A DNA stretch of 64,000 nucleotides. Origin: Acanthochlamys bracteata (taxonomy: Eukaryota; Streptophyta; Magnoliopsida; Pandanales; Velloziaceae). The first letter of the stretch is position 1. Each line of letters starts with the position of its first letter. Location: NCBI GenBank assembly GCA_019914995.1, contig CM034129.1, forward strand, positions 9,851,725-9,915,724, read 5' to 3'. The position numbers and the translations under genes were made by a program. This document shows positions 12,535 to 25,100 of the stretch, one piece after another. The notes beneath the pieces were generated by a model. That model did no database searches. It was not told where the DNA came from and worked only from the letters and a program-made list of their open reading frames with translations.

Positions 12535-15024
12535 ATGAAAACTGTTCCACTTTCTTTCTCAGCTTTGGTTCTTTCTAAACCAGCACCAAGGTAGAATTGT
12601 CGATACTTCGCCGTGAATCACTTTGATATTCGGTTTTCTTTTTTATTATAATACAGAACGCTAGCCAGTTGACTTAACTTACTTTGTAGGAATTTTCCAA
12701 ATGCTCGAGCTTCAAGGATATCTTGCGATCATTCACGCATTGAAGTAAATGGTTTTTATTTGTATTGTTACGTCGAATCTGTTCATCCTGTGCTATGGGT
12801 TGATTGTTATTATTATTTAATTTCTAAATTGGGATGCTTGTTGTGTAAGACATAGTGACCAGCTACCTGTTTGTCAAAATGCCAAAGAGAGAAGTATGTA
12901 AAACTTACGGGCAGTGGTTGTGGTGTTATTGCTCTATATCGATGCGAGATCGTAGAAAGACAAATTAACAGATCTCTTCTTGTAATAAATCATTTTATTT
13001 GATTCTGAATGCTAGCTCTAGTAAGAATTTCGTATTCTGCTACGTCTTCTTTGTGAGGTAAAGTTCTCTAGGTTCAATGGATGCTGAGGAGTGTGATAGA
13101 TAGTAACACTCGATAGCATTAATTCCAAATTTAAATATTCATTAATGCGACTTTTGATGGTTATGGATTTTGAGAAGTTCATTTGACTACTCAAAGCAGG
13201 TCTTCTTTCTTTATGAAGGTTTCAGTGAGCTTTTTCAGATACGTAGCTGTAGGTTTTCTAACAGTATGTTTCTTACTGTAGGTGAGGAATGTCAGTTACC
13301 GACCTCCTGGAACACAACATAATATCTTACATAATATTTGTTTGTCCCTTCCTGAGAAGAGGTACTATTGTGTTGGCTATGATTTATGTGACTAACCTTC
13401 AGCTCCATTGTTGTTTGACTTTGTATCTTAATCTCAGGCTTGGATTAATATTTGGAAGAAGCGGGAGTGGGAAGACTACTCTGTTACAGGTCCATCTTGC
13501 AAATATGCGCATAGATTATTCATTCCTACCATTTTATGAGAGAAATTCATGCCGACCGTTAATTTTTTGACTTGCCTGATTATTTTAAACTACAGCTTCT
13601 TTGTGGATTATCCAAACCAACATCAGGTTCCATTTGTATTCAAAGATATGGAACTGATGGAAATCCTAACGGGTCTTCTGAGTTATTGCCACCAGAAAGG
13701 GTGGGCATTGTTTTCCAGTTTCCTGAGAGGTATTGATTTGTGGTAACTGGATTTAGATTCTTACCCGACATTGGTTATTTGGCTGGTAGACTTAGGTGAC
13801 TGAAACTTCAAGCTTCCAAAGTCATTTCTAACCAGAGATCAGAAAGCTGATCGTGTATTTTGTAAGCATGGATATCATCATGCTATCAATTGCAGTATCA
13901 GTAACTCTGAGTATATAATTTTGTATATCAGGTACTTTCTGGCAGATACTGTGCTTGAAGAAGTTACGTTTGGATGGCCTAGGCAGAAGGCAGACTTTTC
14001 AACTAGAGAACAGCTTGCTCTGAATCTGCAATATGCATTTAACTCAGTATGCAGCATGTCATTATCTATGTGCAGATAAGACAGTTTAAATGTTGATTAC
14101 TTGATTTTGTAATTTTTGACACAATGACTTCTAATAAGCCAAATATTCTGGATATATTCATGCTCCATAAATCTTTATGTTATTCGTGAAAACAAGATGG
14201 ACTAATGTGTATGGGTTCACTGAAATACAGGTCGGATTTCAGTCTGTATCTTTGGAAGAGGACCCGCATTCGCTAAGTGGCGGCTACAAGCGACGTCTTG
14301 CTTTGGCAATTCAACTCGTAAGATACCACACAGGTTTTTAGTTCTTGAATAATATTTCCGATTTACTTCACAGAGCCCTTTTGTGCAGTACATGACTTCT
14401 CATTTCTTCAGGTTCAGAAACCATATCTCCTCTTATTGGACGAACCTCTTGCTGGCCTTGGTATAATTTCTAATTCAACGATCCATCTAGTTTCCCCATG
14501 ATCCTTATCATTTGTCCTTGAAAAGCATGCTACTTCCTAGCAGTTGATACAATTATCTTTATGCATTTTTTTCCCCCTCGTAATGCAGATTGGAAAGCTC
14601 GAGCTGATGTTGTGAAGCTTTTGAAGAACCTCAAGAACGAGATAACTTTACTCATAGTTAGCCATGATCTGAGGTAAAAATGCAGTTTTGTTAATTAATG
14701 TGTTTGTCTCTGGGAGTAATTAGAGCTCGTAAGTGTATAATTCTGCCTTTATAAATAGAACTGACAAATAGCAGGTTGCTGCCCTTGATATTGTACTAAA
14801 ATACTAAGTTCAGCCTCGAGCTTCTCCAATTTATGAGAACTATTAAATCCTTAGTTTAAAGTTAAGCTTAAGACAAGTTGAACTTGTCGCAGCTTTTCCT
14901 TTCTGTATAATGCAATACTCACTATAATTCGTCTCAAAACTGCAGGGAACTTTCAGATCTAGTCGACTGTTCGTGGAAGATGGAAATGGGAGGGGTACTG
15001 AAGGAAGAACCCCCGCCAATCTAA
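12535..15024 (+). CDS. ABCI11: ABCI11 (NAP14), plastid non-intrinsic ABC ATPase
   Basis: Ten exons: 12535-12590, 12690-12744, 13282-13361, 13438-13489, 13596-13729, 13932-14046, 14231-14317, 14412-14460, 14589-14673 and 14946-15024; 792 nt, 263 residues. It is a single ATP-binding cassette without membrane domains. Walker A GRSGSGKTT is at about 70-78. The Q-loop region reads FQFPER, the signature LSGGYKRR, Walker B LLLLDEPLAG and the H-loop SHD. The strand before the fold reads EVRNVSYRPPGTQHNIL, typical of ABCI11/NAP14. The N-terminus (MKTVPLSFSALVLSK...) is rich in Ser/Ala and basic residues, like a chloroplast transit peptide, which suits the reported plastid location and metal-ion homeostasis role. 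The start is the first in-frame ATG that splices to the conserved domain; an upstream ATG at 12515 is in another frame and stops soon. All catalytic motifs are intact. Confidence 0.92.
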
Positions 15025-16214
15025 TGCCAACAAATATGTTTTCATAAAGAGCAGGATGGTAACTGAGAGCAAAGATTGTACAACTTATGTTCTTTGGTTG
15101 GAAGGAAGAAAATTAAAGATTGAATCTTGCAAAAAGTTGCATTTCCAATTTGCATCTGTTTAGTGGACGAACAAATTCAAGGAGATCTTTTCCTTGTAGA
15201 TTAACAGTAAACATCTGTCACTTTTAAAAATGCTGCAAAATATTGCATTTCACTTTTGCAAACATAGGTCAGTGTGTATCATAATTAGAGCACTCCAACA
15301 CACCGAGCATCAAAGTTGTGCATACTCGGCCAACTAAAGGTTTCAAAATCAGGCCACTTAACATTAAATTTGTAAAATAATAGACCTTCTCATAAATTTT
15401 GCACATTCATAGTTTTGAGGTAAAAAATTATGTATCAACCACTAATTATAATTATATTTCATTAACAGCTAATAAATTTAACTCTTTGGCTTCTATCTAA
15501 TTAATTTATATGTAAAGTTCATCCATTAATTCACTAATATCTATAAAACTTAACTGGTTTCAATCTTGTAAAATCAGAATCATAAGTTTTACTAAACTCA
15601 GACAAAATCATCAATTAATATTTCAAAATCATCAAAACAAATAATATTTTACAAGATTGGGATCGCCGCAACACTATTTCATCTTCCACAAGAGTTCTTC
15701 GTACGCATCGTTTGGCGTTTTTATATGATACTTTTCATTCCTTTATTTCACATTTTTTAAATAATTTTTTTATAATATTTTAAAAAAATTATCTAAATTT
15801 TAAAAAATATAAAATTTTTATATTATAAAATTAATTCTTATCTATTTATATTACTTTTTAGATAAAAGATATAATTTTTTTTTAACATAGAATAAAATTA
15901 TTTTTCATTCTAAAGATTTTATTTTGTAAGTATTTCTAAACATTTCTCAGACCTACATTGAGCAACGACATCACCAACAGAAATGTTTGGAAAAACGAAT
16001 GCAATTGAGACCAGAAGTGTCAATGAAATACAAACGAATGTTATGTACACCGTCATCTCAAGGTCTCATATGACCTAATTAATGAAAGCCGATGCATCTG
16101 AGATTCCGAAATCGAACTTATTTATGAAATGATTGTCACGTTTGAGTAATGAAAATGATATCACATCTGAGTAAGGTAAATACACATTACAACTGGAATG
16201 CCGGAGAGCGGATG
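15025..16214. other. Convergent spacer between ABCI11 and DPL1
   Basis: The two flanking genes point at each other, so this region holds both 3' untranslated ends. The middle (about 15740-15950) is an AT-rich palindrome-like block of the kind seen in other spacers. No gene is recognised. Confidence 0.55.
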
Positions 16215-19200
16215 TTAGCAAGAGCTGTCCATGTATTCTATCAACAGCTCCTTCAGCATTCCTCTATCAGGCATCTTCCCTGCAGCGCCATAGACAGGAG
16301 CAAGCCCTCCACTAATGGGACCGGGATTTTCTTTAACCTGTTAGTGCATGCAGGTTAATGATTAGATGCAGTAACACATTGCTACAAAGTACAATGAGCA
16401 GAAGAAAAAAGCATGACTATGGAAGCACGCATTTTCGCATGAAATTTGTGCATAATTTATGTCATGGCTGACTTAATAACGGATGGGCTTGGAGCCATCA
16501 GGCACTTCGAACATCATACTAATTCAGCGAGCTGTTAGCTCATGCAAGTTCCTCATGAAACTCAACATGCTTGAAGATTATGGTCAACTACGGAGGCTTA
16601 CTGCTAGCACGGATGATTTCAAGTCCGTCAAGAAGTCAGTATAAGCAGGGACATGCTGAAGTGTCACACAAAAGTGAAGGCTGTAAAGAGAAAAGAACAA
16701 ATCAGTTAAAAATTATTGTGATGCTTGATATGTACAAACTATAATTGCTAAGAAAGGAACCTGTTAGGCCTCTGCAATGCATTCAAATGCCATCCTTTTG
16801 ATGACATAATATCATTGACCTCAAAAATATCAACTTTGTCTGACCCAAAAGCCACCACCGTCATTTCTGGCTTTCCGATTATAAACAACTCAGAGATTTC
16901 CTCGATCCTGTACGAATGTGAGTAGTTATCAAATTGGAAGATCAGGCACCCAGTAGAGTACCACAGACTATATTGTTTACCCTTCTTGTATCTTCTTAGA
17001 CACTTCCATAATTTGTTTGGTAATTTCCATGTATCCTACACGGAAATCATGTGACTTTCAACCTCTAATTACTCAGACATACAAATGCAAGAAAATTTTA
17101 ATACAGAGTTTGAAGCATAAAAAGAATGACTTCTGATACCTTGCAGGCCCAAAGACATCATAGATGCCCAAGCACCAGCTATAAGCCCACCAGGTCTGCT
17201 TCCAGCCATAGTAGGAGAGATATAAAGACCACCAGACCACTCAGTGACTGTAGTAACAACATTTAAACTGTTACCAATATTAGAGGAACACTAAAATCTG
17301 GTTTTATAGAACAAAAAATTATTAATGCAATATCTCTGGTTTTTTGGGTGTAGAACCCTGAAGAGAGGACCAATAAATATCACAAGAGTACAAGAAAAGG
17401 AAGTACAGAAAGGTGGGGGGGTTAAGGAAAACAACAAAGTGTAACAATATAGAAAATAACTTACCAGCAACAAATTGGTGCTGTTGCAAATGCGCCAAAA
17501 GGTATCACCAGAATAAAAGTAAACATTAGCATAATTTCTTTAAAATAATGAAGAGACAAAAGGAAAAAGATAAATCTGTGCTTAAGACAAGTTTTCAAAA
17601 AAATTTAGTAAAAGCATAAGCATCAATCCTAATAACGCTGGACGATAGAAAATCAAACACCAGTGCTTCCAAATAAAGATGCTAGAATGTACAACTTACT
17701 TTTATGGAAAAGAATTGCCATAGAAAGTTATTGCCTATTTGCACTGGCAGACAACAATAGCTGATCGCCAGGTTACTGAAGTAGGAAGAAGTATTTTTAT
17801 AGGATACTCACTATATTCATCTAAAATTTTATTGAGTGTCCAGAGAATAACTTAAAATGATATAAATTATAAAGAGAATGCTTAAATATAAAATACAGAT
17901 GCAAACACTGTATTCTAGACGAATAGCCATATAAATAACTACTTGGTATAAGGCCTTTAAAATTACCTTTCTAATTTCATGATTTCTGTAAAGCACGATA
18001 CTTGTGCCCTTAGGACCTAGTCCATACTTGTGCACATCTGTGGAAATCGATGTAACCCCTTTAACAGAAAAGTCAAAGGGAGGAATTGGGTACCTATGGA
18101 GAAATGAACATGATTAGACAATTCACAAGAACATAAAAATAGCAATTCCAATGAAATATATTGCTTTCCAACGAGCACCTGAGTTTAGTAAACAAAAACA
18201 TATAAAGAAGGGTAAACAGGATTAAATCCATACACATAGTACCTTAGTTTATTTTTCAAAAATCATATGTTGTTGCAAGCTAGTACTTAGAAAGATATTG
18301 CATATAAGGAGATAACGAAGGACCTTATACAAGTAATGCACATTAATCCATGAATTCGCACTCCTTCAGTCCGTTCAAAGATGATTCTAAGGGGACATTT
18401 GTGAGTGCTTAAGATAAAAAGCTTTTCTAGAATGAAAAATATTTTGAGAATTTTTGGGGAAACGAGCTTAGACTTTTTTACCTAAAAAAACTAATAAAAA
18501 TTATATATGTAAAGATTGTACGACATACAATTCACTTGTACTTTTTATTTTTTTTTTAAATCTATAAAATATTGTAGAAGGTTTATTTGGAAGTACTAGA
18601 GCTCTTGGGGAATGAAAAGCAATGTCATAAGCACTGCCAAACATCTCATAAAACTCTTCATATGCATTATTGACTCTTTATCAACAGGGTAATACTATTA
18701 TTACAATCTAGCACTAACATAGCCTGCCAATACATACCCTAACTTCCTGGCAAATGGCAACACAAAGCCACCAAGACAGAGGTCCACATGCAAGCAAATC
18801 CCATAGCTAGATGCTAGCTCCCCGAGCTCCTGCATAGCAACGAATATTTGTTAAACAGAAAGATCATATAAGAGCCATCCTTCTAGTTCTAATTCAGACA
18901 TACATTTTAAAAATAATGTATTTTACATACTTCAATAGGATCAATTACACCATGAGGAAACCCTGGTGCAGACCCAATAATCTGCCAAAAAGAAAAGGAG
19001 ATCAAAATTGTTGAGTGTTACTGGGAATAGATATGTTGATAAGCAAAACTGCATATATTCGGCATCAGCCGTACCACGACCATAAAGCTTTGAGATCTAG
19101 AAATGCTTACATATTTCGTTTACAACATGTTTATGTGCATTGAAGCAAACCAGTTTGCAATACAAGCAGCTAACCTAGGGAGCATCCTAGTTATGCAACT

Positions 19201-22159
19201 ACTAATAAGACTCCAGAATATTTGTTGAATCAAACTCAGATATATAGCTTCCATTATAGCCTGTAAAAAAGCTCAAGTAAATTCTAATTTCCGTGAGCCT
19301 TACCTCACTAACTGGAGGGCTACATGTTTCTTTTGAAAAGAATCCATGACAAAGATTTGACTAGATTTTATGCATAGCTGCTAACCTAACCTAAAACCTC
19401 AAGTAAATAATAATCTAATTATCACATGCGACACAGTTGTCCTATGATGCTTATGCTGATGGCGTACTTTTCACATTGTTTAAATGTATAGAATTCTAAT
19501 AGTCTCTGCTCTTATTCTACGAATTTTAGGGACCGAATGATACTCTGATTATCACATGCGACACGGTTATTTTATGATGCTTATGGGAGATGGCGAATAT
19601 CATACTTTTCACATTTGTTAAAATGTTAAAATTCTAATCATTCTCTGCTCATATTCTACAACTTTTAGGGACCGTACATTATGAAATTACTTCATTCCAA
19701 TATAAAGTAGACGCATGATAGCAATTCATCTGCAGTACCCATTTGCTTTATTAAATCATGACTTAACGATCAATACACAAAGACCAGAGATATGATTGCA
19801 TACCACAATTGTGTTTTTGTTGATGCAACGTCTGATCCCTTTTACATCAGCAACATAACTTTTATTGACGGGGACTCTGCGTACTTTAATGTTGAAGTAT
19901 TGTGCAGCCTTATCATAAGCCGAATGTGCAGATACAGGGATTATCCTGAAATTAAATTATCTTACAAGTGCAATCAGAAATTGTTAGATTTCTCAGAGAA
20001 AAAGAAAAGACGCTAAAGAAACTGTGCATACATCTCAGGTGTTGTGATTCCCTTCTTTGACTTCATATAATCACGTGATGCTTTCATAGCTAATAATATA
20101 CTTTCAGTCCCACCAGACGTCATATTCCCACATATTTGTCCTCCAGAAGCCTTTTCCTTACTTCCAAGGAGAGCAGCTGTCATTGCCACTACCTCCGCCT
20201 CAAATTGAGCTACACTAGGAAATACATCCTGATGCAAGGGGTTGGTATGTGAGAACCTGTTATATAACATGTATCATTATAGCAGTCAAATGAGTTATGA
20301 CCATATAAATCGTAATTTCTTAAGCATGTAGCAAAACAGAACTGGATATCCATAAGATTTCATCTAAATAACTTTACTCCAGGAATTCCAGCCTTTTGTT
20401 GTTAAACCAGAAATCCAAATTTATCAAAAAAAGTGAAATTAAGTTTCAAAAGTGTTTAAAGGAACTAAATACAATTTCCAAGAATCCAGGTGAATTCTTA
20501 AAGAAGTAGTTGGCCACAAAAGAAATATAAATTTCATTGTTCAATATGAACTTACATGGTGTAGGCCTCACTAGTCATAGCAAAATGACCCTCAGACTCG
20601 TTTCCAGCAATGTAGCTGAAGGAAGATTGAAACAAGAAAAAGGTAATCATCATTAGATCCACTTAAAAGAAATTGTTACTAACGATATTTCACTACGAAA
20701 AAGATTGACATACACTGTACCAGAGCATTTTCCTTGCCAAACTGCATCTCTACTTTTCGCATTTTGCAACTCCTGTATAACTTCTCTACCAAGTCCAATA
20801 CTTGGCAACTCAGTTCTTTGACCATCTCTTTTGGACTTGGCCCCAGATTGTAGTTTGTCTACGACCTGGTAAATAACTTAACAAAATCATGCATGAAAGG
20901 ACTAAGAGAAACACATGCGGATCAACAAATTTAAGATAGAAAATGCTAATTCAAATCATATACATTCTAATTCCGTACCTCTACAAATGGCATACCTGAA
21001 ATAGTCATGATCACTAAAAGGATCCAAAGGATTTATTCAATAACCAAGGAAGCAGTCATGCTGCCAAAATCATTGGTAACTCTAAGCAGTATATGCAGTT
21101 TTCATAATTGATAACAAAATATCTGGAAACTAATATCCTACATAATTAATAATCCTCTACCAAATTCTAGGAAGCAAAAATCTTTCTTTGAACTGGGACA
21201 TTATAATCAGCTTGCCTTAGAGCCTAGCATTTCCCTTCATGGTTGATACTAGTACTACTGATAGAAGTAGTAGTCAGGAACTTGCCTAGCATTTGGACTG
21301 AACTAGATTGATATAGTAAATTCAAACAACTACATTATGATTCCATCATTAGTGTTAGTAACTTTTACAACTAAGATTGCAGACCAAATATCGGTATAAT
21401 GACCTCAGCCACTATTAGTTATATGTGCATTCACTAACCTTCTTCTTCTCGGAGTTGATGTAGGCAGCTACTCCAGGGACTAACCTGTTCCAAAATTCCA
21501 TAAGGTTCAAATCTTCAGATAAAAATACAGACAAAGACAAAGCAATATACATGCAAAGAGATAAAATAATCTTCACGAATAAAACAATGAATCCCTATGC
21601 AATAACAGAGACTGAAAAACAGATGATAGTTCTGAGGGTTACAATCATTACATTAAAATAAAGATAGAGACATACAACCAAAAGAGATACAGACATGGTG
21701 AAAGGCATTAAAACTCAACCAAGTTCATATCGTTCTCACAAAAATGTGCACAAGAAATACTTGAATAGAGGATAATCAAATTTTTACATGTTAAAAGCAA
21801 AAGGCATAGAGAAACACATCAAACCTCAAATGTTCAAATCTTTCTCATAAGAACTTAACCACAGATGCATCACAACTCAAGCAAGTCCAAATCTATTTTC
21901 ATAAAAACTCAATCGAGATCAAATCTTTAACATAAAAGTCGACGCAAAGATTCAACAAAGACCTGATTGTTGACGTCAATAGTGCCACAGCGGAAGCCTT
22001 GGCACCGCGGTCTTGAATAGATGTTAGAATAGAGCGAAGCGCTCGGGCGACGACGAGCGATACCAGCGGGGCAAGAACGAGAACGATCGGTTCGTATCTG
22101 GAGAGGTAAGAGTTCACCGTTGAACGGAGCCGGTGAATATTCGATTCTATCGATTCCAT
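16215..22159 (-). CDS. DPL1: Sphingosine-1-phosphate lyase (dihydrosphingosine phosphate lyase)
   Basis: Fifteen exons on the minus strand, in transcript order: 22159-21963, 21484-21439, 20865-20714, 20615-20556, 20256-20032, 19945-19804, 18981-18931, 18829-18738, 18093-17967, 17480-17465, 17247-17140, 17035-16981, 16907-16761, 16680-16602 and 16337-16215; 1620 nt, 539 residues, close to the family size. The enzyme uses pyridoxal phosphate to split phosphorylated long-chain bases into phosphoethanolamine and a fatty aldehyde at the ER. The N-terminus has a hydrophobic anchor (about 24-41, [18 protein letters not shown]). Family blocks include [44 protein letters not shown] and the cofactor site [13 protein letters not shown], with the Schiff-base lysine near residue 344. 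The end reads [12 protein letters not shown]. Exon 10 is only 16 nt (HQFVA) and is needed to join HEIRK to VTEWSGG. The gene looks intact. Confidence 0.95.
19419..19672. repeat. Tandem duplication inside a DPL1 intron
   Basis: Two copies of about 120-125 bp with a period of 130 bp. Copy 1 runs about 19419-19540 and copy 2 about 19549-19672. Both begin ATTATCACATGCGACAC and both end in a block with TTTTAGGGACCG. They differ by several substitutions and small indels, so the duplication is not recent. It lies in the intron 18982-19803. Confidence 0.75.
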
Positions 22160-25100
22160 CGCCGGCAGAGACAAAGAAAACGAAAAGAGACGGATTCTGG
22201 ATGAAATGAAATGAAATATATACGTGTGAATGAAGAGAAGAGAAATGAATGCGAGAAGGGATTGAATGAAATTGTCAATTGCTTTACTTGTTTCTTTCTT
22301 TCTTTTTTGTCCCAAGAGAACTAAGGAGATGGATTGCAGTAGATAGATATTTGAAGTGTATGAGAAATGCTTTGGATTGTTTAATACTTGGAACATGTTG
22401 CAATTTTTTTTTGTTTAGGGGGAGAATTTTTAAAACAAATGCTGGATATGTTAATTACCATAAAAATTACTTTCGGTTTGGCTACGAAATATTGGACCAA
22501 AATCATTACTTTTGAAAATTCTTAAATTCTATCATTAGATGATTAATTATTGAATGAGATAATACAACACTTTCTGGAAATAATATTTTATTTCTTTTAG
22601 CGATATACAATAAAAGTTAATAAAGATTTATATATGTAAAAATTCAATGAAAGTTCTTGGTTACAATAACTTGGGCGTGCAGAAAACTATGCCTTATAGT
22701 AATAGAATGTTTGAAAGTATTTATAAAAAAAATTTTAAAATAAAAATTTTTTTTATGATATTTTAATAAATAAAATTTACTATTTTGATTTCATAAAAGA
22801 ATAAAATAAAGCAAATAAAAAATAAAAAAATTAATAAAAAACTTTTAGATAAGCGCTCGCCAAACAACTCCTTAATAAAGTTTTGGATTTTATGCTTTGA
22901 TTCCCTTGCTTTTTTATTTTTTCCGGGTTAGGAAATTGATTCCAAAATACATCATGCATCGTGTGGGCCAAAGCAAAACCTACTTTGATGTTTGAGTTCT
23001 GAAAACATAAGTTGAGCCTATCGTAAGGCCTCCAAATGGTGGAAAATGTTGGGCCAATATCAGGGTTAGCCCAACCGTTGGGCTAACCATTCTAGCCCAA
23101 CCCCTGTTAAGGACTAACAAAAGAAACCAATCCTTCGCCCTCTCTTCTAATTAACATACCAAATTTTTGTCCAATTGACAGATTTAGAATAATCGGATGG
23201 CAGCTTAGTTAACAAGGACTATCATGTTGGTTGAGATTTCGGTATTATTCATATATGAGATTTCACCTGCAAGGCTGTTCCTAAAGAAATTTCTGCTTCA
23301 ATTAAATTACAAGGTTCTTTACAAATCTCATTATTCGAGTTGGCTCGCAGACATGGTAAAATCTCGCATCTGATGTATAATTCTGGAGCACAACTGGTAA
23401 CGCGAATCAAAAGTAGACAAGAAAGTAGTAGGAGCCAATTCGGTCTTTCTGAAAAATTACTACAGTTTTTTATAAGGGTGTATTTTAATTATATATAAAT
23501 TTTATAAAAATAAAATTTGAAGTGATATTTAAAGTATGTGAAATAAAATTTAGACTTAAATTTAGATAAAAATAAAATTTGATGTGAAAATAAAATGTAA
23601 GAGCTATATACTTGGAAGTGATTATTGAAAAAAGTTCTTTTCTTAAAAAAATATTTTAAGAATTTTTAAAAAATAAGTTCTTTTTTTACTTAAAAAATAA
23701 TTAATAATAAGATTTTATAACATAAAATTATTTTATATTTTAAATTTTTAAACAAATTTTATAGAATATTTTAAAAGTTTTGTTAGAAAATATAAAATAA
23801 AAAATAAGCTTTCATAGATGTCCACAATTAATCTATAGCTCTGAGCTCCTACTTAAAACATTATTTTCTACCTGATCAAGCAAGGAAGTTAGGAGCAAAT
23901 TAAAGAGAATGAAAAACACGAACAAGTCCTTATCAAATTACCAAACCTTCCCGAGTCATCTTACCTTTGGAAAAAGCTTGTTTCCATGAAATTTCCAGGA
24001 AGCCTTACTCTTGACTATTCAACTATTCAAGGGTGTGGATGGCGGTGATAATAGTATGTAGTAGTACAAAGCTTGTTGGCATGCTTAATTCAGAGGGCGG
24101 CGGCGGCTGCTGCTGCTGCTGCTAGCTGTTTGTTGTGCATGGCTCTATTTCAGAGTAACAATATATGAGCACATGCAAATTCAGTTCTATTTCGATCTAT
24201 TTAAATTTGATTCAAAATTAATATTAATTAAATTTAAATTAATTCGAAAAATTATGCGAAACTTAAACAGATTCGATCGAATTCAGATTGATTTAAAATT
24301 TACTCATATAATTAGTATAATTATTTATTGTAGCACATTATTTAATAATTACGAAATCTTTAGAACATTTACAATGAATTTAATTTAATTTAATTTATGT
24401 ATATTTTTTTACTTAGCTTATTATAGTTTGATTAATTTTTACTTTATTACATTTTTTATCAAATTAATCATTTCTTGTCTTAGATATATAATTCTAATAA
24501 TTTTTTATATATTATTTTTTTAAAATAATATTTATAATTATCGCTTTAATAATTTTAATTATTAAATAAATCGATCCGAATTTTTTATCTGATTATTGAG
24601 AATGTGACTAGTGTTGATAATTTAAACTCGTATAAATATATAGTCATATTAAGGTTGAGCGATTTTAATCCGATTACTATATAGATCGATAAAAATTTGA
24701 TAACTCATATTATCACATCTAGCTCAATTGGAGTCTGAAGTAAATTTTAATATAATAGAAGTGAATTTAAATGTAAATTTCTTTTTTGGTCAAAAAAAGT
24801 AAGGTTGGATAAACTGATACATGCCCATAGCTAGCTAGCTTGAGTAGCTGCACTATGAAACTTTTCCAAATGAAGAAGACTTAAAAAATTTTTATGTATC
24901 AACCTAAAACAAACAACAAACACATGAATGCATGCATGGGATAGATAGAAGATTCAATTACAAGTTAGAAAGCGAAATCTTGACCTATCTATATATATAT
25001 GCCTTATTGAGTTGTAGTGTTTTGAATGTTATTAGCAAATTCAAATCAAAGACATACATGTGAAGTATGACTAGCAAGCAACACATGAAAAACACGGTAA

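Noticed and set aside
19792-20016. 74-codon plus-strand frame
   Set aside because: It is antisense to the DPL1 exon 19804-19945 and its open state is explained by that exon.
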